NCBI GenBank assembly: GCA_902775485.1 | Contig: CACYMJ010000037.1 | Coordinates: 1 to 38,846, forward strand | Direction of reading: 5' to 3' | Origin: an uncultured Lachnospiraceae bacterium | GTDB taxonomy: Bacteria; Bacillota; Clostridia; Lachnospirales; Lachnospiraceae | DNA: 38,846 bases | In this document: positions 1 to 7,101 of the stretch, piece by piece | Layout of the letters: each line of letters starts with the position of its first letter | Position numbering within the stretch: the first letter of the stretch is position 1 | Translations under genes and position numbers: made by a program | The notes under the pieces: generated by a model | Seen by the model: the letters and a program-made list of their open reading frames with translations, nothing else | The model's database searches: none | What the model was told of the DNA's origin: nothing

Positions 1-1
1 A

Positions 2-223
2 GAGGATTATGCAAAACGAAATGAGCTTATTGACGATATCGGAGAACGTATTGTCAAGGCAAGAGACATCGACAGCATCGAAAACGGCAAGGCAAGTCTT
101 GCTGTAGGCATGTCTGTATTTAATCCATATACTGATTTCAGTGTTGCGACTGTTGCCAAGAGAGCGGATGATTCCATGTATGTCAATAAACGTATGATGG
201 AATATGACGGTACATATAATTAA
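2..223 (+). CDS. C-terminal end of a GGDEF (diguanylate cyclase) protein, partial
   Basis: The reading frame enters from the left edge and stops at TAA 221-223, giving 73 residues. They match the end of a GGDEF domain: a beta strand reading ASLAVGMSVFNP, then the helix AKRADDSMYVNKR, which corresponds to the conserved 'A-D-x-x-M-Y-x-x-K' near the end of diguanylate cyclases. The GGDEF signature itself would lie upstream, outside the window, so catalytic competence cannot be judged. If active, it makes cyclic di-GMP from two GTP. The gene is followed by a separate promoter for typA, so the two are probably not one unit. Confidence 0.8.
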   Translation, partial: EDYAKRNELIDDIGERIVKARDIDSIENGKASLAVGMSVFNPYTDFSVATVAKRADDSMYVNKRMMEYDGTYN

Positions 224-228
224 CTCTA

Positions 229-257
229 TTGCATCGTTTAGACTGTTGTGCTATAGT
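229..257 (+). promoter_or_regulatory. sigma-A promoter for typA
   Basis: TTGCAT (229-234) and TATAGT (252-257) are separated by exactly 17 bases. The predicted start is about 30 bases upstream of the typA start codon. No terminator hairpin was seen between the preceding GGDEF gene and this promoter. Confidence 0.6.
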
Positions 258-294
258 AATTGAGTTTTGAAAAAGGTTTTATTGAGGAAAGATT

Positions 295-2136
295 ATGGTA
301 CAGTCAAGAGACGATGTAAGAAATGTTGCGATCATAGCTCATGTTGATCACGGTAAGACAACACTGGTAGACGAGCTTCTTAAACAGAGCGGTATATTCA
401 GAGAGAATCAGGAAGTGGCTGAAAGAGTCATGGATTCAAATGATATCGAAAGAGAACGCGGTATCACTATCCTGTCTAAGAATACTGCTATTAATTACAA
501 GGGAACAAAGATCAATATCATAGATACACCCGGACACGCAGACTTCGGAGGAGAGGTTGAGCGTGTTCTTAAGATGGTAAACGGTGTAATCCTAGTTGTC
601 GATGCTTTCGAAGGCGTTATGCCGCAGACAAAGTTCGTTTTAAGCAAGGCACTCGAACTCAAACTCCCAGTTATTGTATGTATAAATAAGATCGACAGAC
701 CGGAGGCAAGACCTCAGGAAGTAATTGACGAGGTGCTTGAACTGTTCATGGATCTTGATGCAAGTGATGAGCAGCTTGACTGCCCGTTCATCTATGCATC
801 CGCCAAGAACGGCATGAGCGGGACAAGTCCCGACAAACTCGAGAAGACAATGATCCCGCTGTTTGATGCGATCGTAAATTACATTCCCGCACCCGAAGGG
901 GATTTTGACGCAGGCACACAGGTGCTCATCAGTACGATAGATTATAACGAATACGTCGGACGTATCGGAGTCGGCAAGGTTGAGAGCGGAAAGATAGGCA
1001 TAAACAGCGATTACGTTATTGTCAATCACCACGAACCGGATAACAGAAGAAAGGTCAGGGTGTCCGCGCTTTATGAATATGACGGTCTGAACAAGGTCAA
1101 CGTAAAGGAGGCCGATGTCGGTTCGATAGTAGCGGTCTCCGGCATAAGCGATATCCATATCGGAGATACGATATGCGATCCGGAAGACCCGAAACCGATC
1201 CCGTTCCAGAAGATATCAGAGCCTACGATAGCGATGAATTTTATCGTAAATGATTCGCCGCTGGCAGGACAGGAAGGAAAATTCGTTACATCGCGCCATC
1301 TTCGGGACAGACTGTTCAGAGAGCTGAACACGGACGTATCGCTCCGCGTTGAGGAGACGGATTCGACCGATGCGTTCAAGGTGTCGGGAAGAGGAGAACT
1401 GCATCTGTCGGTGCTCATCGAGAATATGCGACGCGAAGGTTATGAGTTCGCGGTCAGCAAGGCTGAAGTGCTCTACCGTGAGGATTCCAAGGGACGCAAG
1501 ACCGAGCCCATGGAGATCGCATATATAGACGTTCCCGAAACATATGCCGGTAACGTTATAGAAAAGCTCGGATCGAGAAAGGGCGAACTGCAGAACATGA
1601 CGCCGATAACCGGCGGATATCAGAGACTTGAGTTTTCGATACCGGCAAGAGGTCTTATAGGATACCGCGGCGAGTTCATGACGGATACAAAGGGCGAGGG
1701 CATCATCAATACGATATTTGATGAATATGCTCCGTATAAGGGCGATATACAGTTCAGAAAACAGGGCAGCATCATATCGTTCGAAACGGGAGAGTCCGTA
1801 ACATACGGTCTGTTCCAGGCACAGGAGAGAGGAACTCTGTTCATAGGCCCGGGAGAAAAGGTATATGCCGGCATGGTCATAGGACAGACCGGAAAAACGG
1901 AAGATGTTGAGATCAACGTTTGCAAGAGCAAACATCTGACCAATACCAGGGCATCGGGAAGCGATGATGCACTCAGGCTGTCACCGCCGAAGATACTGTC
2001 TCTTGAGCAGGCACTTGAATTCATAGATACGGATGAGCTGCTGGAGATAACACCGGATTCGCTGCGCATACGAAAGAAGATACTCGATCCGACGCTTAGA
2101 AAGCGCGCAGGTTTTGCCAAAAAGAACAATCAGTAA
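295..2136 (+). CDS. typA: ribosome-associated translational GTPase TypA/BipA
   Basis: TypA (BipA) is a cytoplasmic translation-factor GTPase that binds the 70S ribosome and assists 50S subunit assembly and stress adaptation. The 613-residue protein has the usual family length. The P-loop AHVDHGKTT is at residues 15-23, the switch I/G2 segment contains RERGIT, G3 is DTPGH and G4 is NKID. EF-G-like domains II, III and V follow, and then the TypA-specific C-terminal region (NTRASGSDDALRL). The start ATG 295 is preceded by GAGGAAAG. A good promoter sits at 229-257. The next gene has its own promoter, so typA is probably transcribed alone or as a leader of read-through. Nothing in it looks unusual. 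Confidence 0.97.
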   Translation: MVQSRDDVRNVAIIAHVDHGKTTLVDELLKQSGIFRENQEVAERVMDSNDIERERGITILSKNTAINYKGTKINIIDTPGHADFGGEVERVLKMVNGVILVVDAFEGVMPQTKFVLSKALELKLPVIVCINKIDRPEARPQEVIDEVLELFMDLDASDEQLDCPFIYASAKNGMSGTSPDKLEKTMIPLFDAIVNYIPAPEGDFDAGTQVLISTIDYNEYVGRIGVGKVESGKIGINSDYVIVNHHEPDNRRKVRVSALYEYDGLNKVNVKEADVGSIVAVSGISDIHIGDTICDPEDPKPIPFQKISEPTIAMNFIVNDSPLAGQEGKFVTSRHLRDRLFRELNTDVSLRVEETDSTDAFKVSGRGELHLSVLIENMRREGYEFAVSKAEVLYREDSKGRKTEPMEIAYIDVPETYAGNVIEKLGSRKGELQNMTPITGGYQRLEFSIPARGLIGYRGEFMTDTKGEGIINTIFDEYAPYKGDIQFRKQGSIISFETGESVTYGLFQAQERGTLFIGPGEKVYAGMVIGQTGKTEDVEINVCKSKHLTNTRASGSDDALRLSPPKILSLEQALEFIDTDELLEITPDSLRIRKKILDPTLRKRAGFAKKNNQ

Positions 2137-2144
2137 ATAATATA

Positions 2145-2173
2145 AAGACATTTCCTTGAGTTTTTTGTATAAT
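2145..2173 (+). promoter_or_regulatory. sigma-A promoter for the CheX-like gene
   Basis: A perfect -10 TATAAT lies at 2168-2173, 17 bases downstream of a partial -35 AAGACA (2145-2150). The predicted transcript starts about 2180, just in front of the ribosome site at 2183-2188, so the leader is very short. Confidence 0.6.
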
Positions 2174-2196
2174 ATGCAGATAGGAGGGTTATGTCC

Positions 2197-3069
2197 ATGT
2201 TTGCTAATATTTTCGGTAATTACCTTGTAAAGAAGAAGATCATAACTGAAGATGAGTATTTTACCATCAAGATGCAGTTTGACAAAACAAGAGTCAAGCT
2301 TGGCCTGATCGCCGTATCCGAGAAGCTCATGACGGAAGAGCAGGCGGATGAGGTCAATCAGAAACAGCAGCTGATGGACAAAAGATTCGGTGACATAGCC
2401 ATTTCAATGGGGTATCTGACCGAGGTCCAGGTGGAACGTCTCCTGGCGCTTCAGGGCAGTGAATACATGAGATTTTGCCAGAGTGCCGTCGATAAGGAGA
2501 TACTCACGCTCGAGCAGATCGAGGGCGCAATGGATTATTTCAAGAAGGAGAACGGTTTTACATTCGCTGATATGGAAGCGGTAAAATCGGGTGATGTTGA
2601 CCGCATTCTCCCGCTGTATCTTCCCGAGATACCGGACGGACCGTTTGTCGACCTTCTTGCACTGACGTTTAGATGCATCAACCGTCTCGCATCGGATGAT
2701 ATATCGATAAAGCGCGGCTATAAGACATCCAATTATAAAACGGGAGCGGTAGCCATGCAGGAGATCGTCGGAGATTATAACGTAGTTACCGCATTCTCCG
2801 GAGATGATAAGGGAATCCTTGCGATCGCCGAAGCTTTTGCGAAGCAGTTTTTTGAAGATGTCAATGTCAATGCGCTTGATTCGGTAGGCGAGTTCATTAA
2901 TATCTGCAACGGACTGTTTGCAACGGAGAAGAGCAACGAGGGTATGAATCTGAATCTTATGCCCCCGCATCTTTCAAAGGATCCGATCGAGATAAACGGA
3001 TCGGTGGTGGTAGTGATACCGATATTCATAAATCAGCAGCCGCTTGACTGGATAGTCAGTCTCGGATGA
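2197..3069 (+). CDS. CheX-like phosphatase-family protein with N-terminal GspE/MshE-like domain
   Basis: The C-terminal half (about 145-290) resembles the CheX/CheC family of CheY-P phosphatases. It carries the E-x-x-N catalytic pattern in GEFINICNG (E232, N235) and the usual closing strand with VVVIPIF. The N-terminal 120 residues carry three short repeats of the type found in the N-domain of type II secretion and pilus ATPases, the clearest being RFGDIAISMGYLTE, plus FGNYLVKKKIITE and VDKEILTLEQIE. Such domains (MshEN) bind cyclic di-GMP in some ATPases; binding here is inference. Start choice: an ATG at 2191 is only 2 bases from GGAGGG (2183-2188), while ATG 2197 has an 8-base spacer, so 2197 is preferred (290 aa). 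It has its own promoter and lies far from any visible chemotaxis operon. An output regulator of receiver proteins is the likeliest role. Confidence 0.7.
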   Translation: MFANIFGNYLVKKKIITEDEYFTIKMQFDKTRVKLGLIAVSEKLMTEEQADEVNQKQQLMDKRFGDIAISMGYLTEVQVERLLALQGSEYMRFCQSAVDKEILTLEQIEGAMDYFKKENGFTFADMEAVKSGDVDRILPLYLPEIPDGPFVDLLALTFRCINRLASDDISIKRGYKTSNYKTGAVAMQEIVGDYNVVTAFSGDDKGILAIAEAFAKQFFEDVNVNALDSVGEFINICNGLFATEKSNEGMNLNLMPPHLSKDPIEINGSVVVVIPIFINQQPLDWIVSLG

Positions 3070-3106
3070 GATAATAACATTTGTTTAATATATGGAGGAT
3101 GAGAAA

Positions 3107-3991
3107 ATGTCTGTATTTAAGGGAGCTGCCGTAGCAATATGTACACCTTTTCTGGCAAACGGTGAGGTTGATTACGACAAGTTCAGGGAACAGATCGAGT
3201 ATCAGATCGAAAACGGTACCGATGCAATAGTTGTATGCGGTACTACCGGAGAGGCATCGTGCCTGTCGCATGAGGAGCATCTGGAATGCATAAGGTTCTG
3301 TGCGGAAGTTGTTGATAAGAGGATACCTGTCATTGCCGGTACGGGATCCAATTGTACCGAGACAGCGATATACCTGTCACAGGAGGCTGAGAAATACGGC
3401 GTTGATGCGCTTCTTGTCGTAACGCCTTATTATAACAAGTCCACCCAGAAGGGACTGATCGAACACTTCACGATGGTAGCGAACAGTGTTAAGCTTCCCA
3501 TCATCATGTACAACGTACCCGGAAGAACGGGATGCAATATACTTCCCCAGACGGCCGCAACACTTGTTCATGATGTGGACAATATCGTAGGTATCAAGGA
3601 AGCATCCGGAAACATATCACAGATAGCAAAGCTTATGAGCATCTGCAAGGGCGAGATAGAGCTGTATTCCGGAAATGACGACCAGATAGTACCGATAATG
3701 GCTCTTGGCGGACTCGGAGTTATTTCCGTTCTGTCAAACGTGGCTCCGAGAAAAACGCATGACATCTGTCAGGCATTCTTTGATAACGATCCGAAGCTTG
3801 CGGCAAAGAGACAGCTTGATGCCATACCGCTTTGCAATGCACTTTTCTGCGAAGTGAATCCCATACCTGTCAAGAAAGCGCTTGAACTGCAGGGCAGGGA
3901 TCGCGGTGTTCTGCGCCGTCCTCTTTGCGAGATGGAGCCTGAGAATGCACAGACGCTTAAAAAGGCGATGGAAGAGTACGGGGTACTGTAA
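3107..3991 (+). CDS. dapA: 4-hydroxy-tetrahydrodipicolinate synthase
   Basis: DapA condenses pyruvate with aspartate semialdehyde, the first committed step of the diaminopimelate/lysine pathway that feeds peptidoglycan. The protein is a 294-residue TIM barrel of normal family length. Visible active-site elements are GTTGE (T46, T47), the Tyr of MYNVPGRTG (Y135) and the Schiff-base Lys of GIKEASG (K164). The start was set to ATG 3107 because GGAGG at 3094-3098 gives an 8-base spacer; the upstream in-frame ATG at 3092 overlaps this ribosome site and would place it inside the gene. The stop overlaps the dapB start by one base (TAATG), so the two genes are translationally coupled. Confidence 0.97.
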   Translation: MSVFKGAAVAICTPFLANGEVDYDKFREQIEYQIENGTDAIVVCGTTGEASCLSHEEHLECIRFCAEVVDKRIPVIAGTGSNCTETAIYLSQEAEKYGVDALLVVTPYYNKSTQKGLIEHFTMVANSVKLPIIMYNVPGRTGCNILPQTAATLVHDVDNIVGIKEASGNISQIAKLMSICKGEIELYSGNDDQIVPIMALGGLGVISVLSNVAPRKTHDICQAFFDNDPKLAAKRQLDAIPLCNALFCEVNPIPVKKALELQGRDRGVLRRPLCEMEPENAQTLKKAMEEYGVL

Positions 3992-4749
3992 TGGTTAGGA
4001 TGATCATGCACGGCTGTAACGGCCGTATGGGTAAGATGATCTCTCAGATAGTCGATGAGGATCCGGATATAGAGATAGTTGCCGGTGTTGATCTGAACAC
4101 GGCATCGGACGGAAGATTTCCGGTTACGGACAGTATAGAAAAGGTTGATACGCCGGCGGATGTTGTCGTTGACTTCGGTAATGCATCCGCAGTCGATAAG
4201 GTCATCGACTGGTGTGTCGCCAATAAGGTGCCTCTTGTTGAGTGTACAACGGGACTTACGGATGAAACGCTTGAGAAGATGAAAAGCGCATCCGCATCTA
4301 TCTCGATGTTCAAGTCAGCCAACATGTCCATGGGAATAAACATCATCCAGAAGATACTCAGGGAAAATGCGGCAAAGCTTGCCGAAGCGGGATTTGATAT
4401 CGAGATAGTCGAAAAACATCACCGTACAAAGCTTGATGCACCGAGCGGAACAGCTCTTGCTCTTGCCGATTCGGTTAATGAAGGCCTTGAGAAGAAGAAG
4501 GAATATGTCTTTGACAGATCTGACAGGAGAATGGTCAGACCCGACACTGAGATAGGAATTTCCGCAGTAAGAGGCGGAACCATCGTGGGAGACCATGATG
4601 TGATATTTGCGGGACGTGATGAGGTCATTACGTTTTCCCATACAGCATATTCGCGTGCCGTTTTTGCCAAGGGAGCAGTCGAGGCAGCCAAGTTCGTGCC
4701 CGGCAAGCCGGCGGGACATTACGATATGAGTGATGTCCTCAATGCATGA
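3991..4749 (+). CDS. dapB: 4-hydroxy-tetrahydrodipicolinate reductase
   Basis: DapB reduces the DapA product with NAD(P)H to tetrahydrodipicolinate. The 252-residue protein begins with the dinucleotide-binding loop HGCNGRMG. The family signature EKHHRTKLDAPSGTA is present, with the catalytic His pair H143-H144 and K147 that bind and protonate substrate. The tetramerisation/C-terminal domain ends normally. The start codon shares its A with the dapA stop, typical of a dapAB operon. The hisA gene follows after 20 bases with its own ribosome site, so a lysine and a histidine gene are probably co-transcribed here. Confidence 0.97.
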   Translation: MVRMIMHGCNGRMGKMISQIVDEDPDIEIVAGVDLNTASDGRFPVTDSIEKVDTPADVVVDFGNASAVDKVIDWCVANKVPLVECTTGLTDETLEKMKSASASISMFKSANMSMGINIIQKILRENAAKLAEAGFDIEIVEKHHRTKLDAPSGTALALADSVNEGLEKKKEYVFDRSDRRMVRPDTEIGISAVRGGTIVGDHDVIFAGRDEVITFSHTAYSRAVFAKGAVEAAKFVPGKPAGHYDMSDVLNA

Positions 4750-4769
4750 GAACGGCTTAAGGATAAGAC

Positions 4770-5540
4770 ATGGAATTTCGTCCCTGTATCGACATACATA
4801 ACGGTAAGGTCAAACAGATAGTCGGAAGCAGTCTTGATGACGAGACACAAAGTGCCAAAGAAAACTTTGCGACCGACAGGGGCAGCCGCTATTATGCCGG
4901 CCTTTACCGCAGTTACGGACTGTCCGGCGGACATGTTATCAATCTGAACAAAGCCGGCAGCATGTATTATGAAGCCTCAAAAGCGCAGGTTATGGAAGCT
5001 CTTAATGAGTATCCGCAGCATCTTATGGCAGGCGGAGGCATAAATGCCGGTAACGCATCGGAATATATCGATGCGGGTGCCAGTCATGTCATAGTTACGA
5101 GTTACGTATTTTCTGACGGCGTGATAAATGACGATAATCTTCAAAAGCTTGTTAAGGCCGTCGGAGCCGGAAGGATAGTCCTTGATCTAAGCTGTGTCTA
5201 CACGGATAACGGATATCGGGTCGCTACCGACAGATGGCAGAAGATATCGGATGAGACAGTGGACGAGAGACTTTTTGACAGACTCGGAAGCAGTTGCGAT
5301 GAATTTCTGGTCCATGCAGTTGGTTCCGAAGGCAGATCAGCCGGAATAGACGAGCGGCTGGTAAGCATACTTGCCCGTTCGGAGAAAAAGGTCTGTTATG
5401 CCGGCGGGATATCTTCGTATGATGACATCCGTCGCCTTAAGGAAACGGGAGACGGCAGAGTGGATTTTACTGTAGGTTCGGCACTTGAGATTTTCGGGGG
5501 CAGCCTTGGTATCGAGGAGATCATTGAATGTATACGGTAA
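4770..5540 (+). CDS. hisA: ProFAR isomerase, eukaryote-type (HIS6-like)
   Basis: This enzyme isomerises ProFAR to PRFAR in histidine biosynthesis. The 256-residue barrel is not the common bacterial HisA: it follows the fungal/plant HIS6 branch. Features shared with yeast His6 as I remember it are RPCIDIHNGKVKQIVG at the start, YYAGLY, the GGGIN phosphate loop, VIVTSYVF, IVLDLSC, DEFLVHA, CYAGG and FTVGSALEIFGG near the end. AAGGA at 4759-4763 gives a 6-base spacer to ATG 4770. The gene overlaps the following response-regulator gene by 13 bases. No other his gene is in the window, so it is detached from any his operon. Function is confident; the branch assignment rests on motif comparison by eye. 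Confidence 0.9.
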   Translation: MEFRPCIDIHNGKVKQIVGSSLDDETQSAKENFATDRGSRYYAGLYRSYGLSGGHVINLNKAGSMYYEASKAQVMEALNEYPQHLMAGGGINAGNASEYIDAGASHVIVTSYVFSDGVINDDNLQKLVKAVGAGRIVLDLSCVYTDNGYRVATDRWQKISDETVDERLFDRLGSSCDEFLVHAVGSEGRSAGIDERLVSILARSEKKVCYAGGISSYDDIRRLKETGDGRVDFTVGSALEIFGGSLGIEEIIECIR

Positions 5541-6646
5541 TGATTATCGATGACAACAATACGGAACTGCTTGTGGCCAAGAAGGCTCTTGAGAAGCAGT
5601 ACAGGATCATCGATATAGACAATCCCAAAGCGGCTCTTCAGCGTCTGGCAAAGTCGACGATCATGCCGGACTTTATATTGCTTGATGTTGCCATGCCCGG
5701 TATCAACGGCTTCGATTTCATGATGCGTCTTAAGACGAGCGAGAAGACGAAGGCCATACCGGTGCTTTTTGTTTCCGGAGACAAGGAAAACACAACGGAA
5801 ATGGAAGCGTACAGGCTTGGCGCCGTTGATTTCATCCGCAAGCCCATAATTCCGGATCTGCTGCGTAAACGAATGGAGATACAGGCCGGTTTTCTGGAGT
5901 ATAAGAACCAGATGAATTCTTATAACAACCAGTTGCAGCAGGCGGCCAGTTTCCAGGCCAGGAACGCAATGAACCTGGAGTATTTCATCATCGGTATCAT
6001 CACGGACCTTATATCGCAGAAGGACCCGTATACCGGAATGCACACCATATGCGTGAGCAAATACATGGAGATCCTTTTGAAGGAGATGCTCTTATCCGGA
6101 GTCAATTACGGGATAGATCCCGCGGATTTTGAACTGATACTGTTAAGCTCCCGACTTCATGACATGGGTAAGATAGGCGTGCCCGATGCGGTACTGTCAA
6201 AGGTCGGGAAATATACGGATGAAGAGTTTGCCCTTATGAAATCGCATACCACCATGGCTGCGGCCGCGATCCAGAAGTATGCGTATCTCCTTCCGAACAA
6301 CAAGTTCCTGTATTATACGTTCCAGATGGCGAAATACCATCATGAGAGAGTGGACGGCAACGGATATCCCGACAGACTTGCGGGAGCGAACATTCCGATA
6401 CTTGCAAGGATACTTGCGGTGGCGGACGTTTATGACGGACTTGTTGCGGAGAGAAGCTACAAGAAGGCCAAAACACATGAAGAGGCATATAACATAATCA
6501 CCCAGGGTGCCGGTGTGCAGTTCGACCCGCAGGTTGTGGCTGCGTTCCAGCGCGTACATATGGATCTGCGTGAAGCGGGCAAACAGATAGAAGCACAGAT
6601 GCAGCAGAATCTGGCGATGTCGCAGCAGATCATGACAAACAAGTAA
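5528..6646 (+). CDS. response regulator with HD-GYP phosphodiesterase output
   Basis: A REC domain (1-125) has the acidic pair D8-D9, phospho-acceptor D53 (LLDVAMPG), the conserved Ser (VSGD) and Lys (RKP), so it looks phosphorylatable. A short linker, probably coiled coil, leads to an HD-GYP domain (about 150-350) with HDMGK (H211-D212) and HHERVDGNGYP (H271-H272, GYP at 279-281). HD-GYP domains with these residues hydrolyse cyclic di-GMP to pGpG or GMP. GAGGAG about 10 bases upstream supports ATG 5528, which lies inside the end of hisA. No cognate kinase is in the window. It is the last gene before a strong terminator. Confidence 0.93.
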   Translation: MYTVMIIDDNNTELLVAKKALEKQYRIIDIDNPKAALQRLAKSTIMPDFILLDVAMPGINGFDFMMRLKTSEKTKAIPVLFVSGDKENTTEMEAYRLGAVDFIRKPIIPDLLRKRMEIQAGFLEYKNQMNSYNNQLQQAASFQARNAMNLEYFIIGIITDLISQKDPYTGMHTICVSKYMEILLKEMLLSGVNYGIDPADFELILLSSRLHDMGKIGVPDAVLSKVGKYTDEEFALMKSHTTMAAAAIQKYAYLLPNNKFLYYTFQMAKYHHERVDGNGYPDRLAGANIPILARILAVADVYDGLVAERSYKKAKTHEEAYNIITQGAGVQFDPQVVAAFQRVHMDLREAGKQIEAQMQQNLAMSQQIMTNK

Positions 6647-6650
6647 TAAA

Positions 6651-6678
6651 AAAGGAACCGAATTACGGTTCCTTTTTT
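6651..6678. terminator. bidirectional intrinsic terminator
   Basis: A 10-bp perfect stem (6651-6660 with 6666-6675) around a 5-base loop AATTA ends in a run of T to 6678. On the other strand the A-run before the stem provides a T-run as well. It serves the HD-GYP gene from the left and the cold-shock gene from the right. Confidence 0.9.
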
Positions 6679-6747
6679 ATAATCCCTTGCGCTGATACTT
6701 TTTCCCCACATAATCCTATATAGTTAAAAAGGCACATATCTTTGAGA

Positions 6748-6945
6748 TTATAACTTTGTTACGTTTGTTGCCTGAGGGCCCTTTTCGCCGTTGACTACAT
6801 CGAACTCTACGGAAGCGCCTTCGTCAAGAGACTTGAAACCTTCCATGTTAAGTCCGGAGTAGTGTACGAATACATCATTTCCCTGCTCGTCGCAAATGAA
6901 TCCGTAACCTTTCTGGTTGTTGAACCATTTTACTGTACCCTTCAT
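6748..6945 (-). CDS. csp: cold-shock-domain RNA chaperone
   Basis: A 65-residue CspA-family protein. It has RNP1 (KGYGFI, residues 12-17) and RNP2 (VFVHY), the two nucleic-acid binding strands of the OB fold, and the usual [16 protein letters not shown] start. These proteins bind single-stranded RNA and DNA, melt secondary structure and act in cold adaptation or general mRNA handling. On the minus strand CGGAGG lies about 7-8 bases before the ATG. It is a single-gene unit with its own strong promoter (6998-7026) and the shared terminator at 6651-6678. Which of several Csp paralogues this is cannot be said. Confidence 0.95.
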   Translation of the reverse strand: MKGTVKWFNNQKGYGFICDEQGNDVFVHYSGLNMEGFKSLDEGASVEFDVVNGEKGPQATNVTKL

Positions 6946-6977
6946 CTAAGATACCTCCGAAAAAATAAAAATCACAC

Positions 6978-6991
6978 AGTGCGTACGCACT
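6978..6991. repeat. 14-bp perfect palindrome in the csp leader/start region
   Basis: AGTGCGTACGCACT is its own reverse complement. On the minus strand it begins about where the csp transcript should start, 7 bases after the -10 element. It could be an operator bound by a dimeric repressor or the first hairpin of the mRNA. Confidence 0.6.
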
Positions 6992-6997
6992 ATCGAA

Positions 6998-7026
6998 ATA
7001 CTAGCACATCACCCTTTAAATGTAAA
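6998..7026 (-). promoter_or_regulatory. sigma-A promoter for csp
   Basis: Read on the minus strand: -35 TTTACA (7021-7026), 17-base spacer, -10 TAGTAT (6998-7003), preceded by TGC, which makes an extended -10. The leader to the start codon is roughly 45 bases. Confidence 0.65.
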
Positions 7027-7035
7027 TAAAAAAGT

Positions 7036-7064
7036 TTGAAAAATCGTTACTATGATAGTAAACT
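7036..7064 (+). promoter_or_regulatory. candidate promoter with a palindrome in the spacer
   Basis: TTGAAA (7036-7041) is 17 bases from a weak -10 TAAACT (7059-7064). The spacer and -10 are overlapped by the palindrome TTACTATGATAGTAA (7047-7061), seven bases each side of a central G. This would be a natural place for a repressor of the bactofilin-receiver gene group. The -10 is poor, so the exact start is uncertain. Confidence 0.4.
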
Positions 7065-7101
7065 TAATGTGTTAGTCTTTTGCGAAAAATAACGGGAGAG
7101 T

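Noticed and set aside
1216-1935. Long open frame on the minus strand inside typA
   Set aside because: It is a shadow of typA: no ribosome site, no family resemblance, and typA is clearly coding in the other direction.
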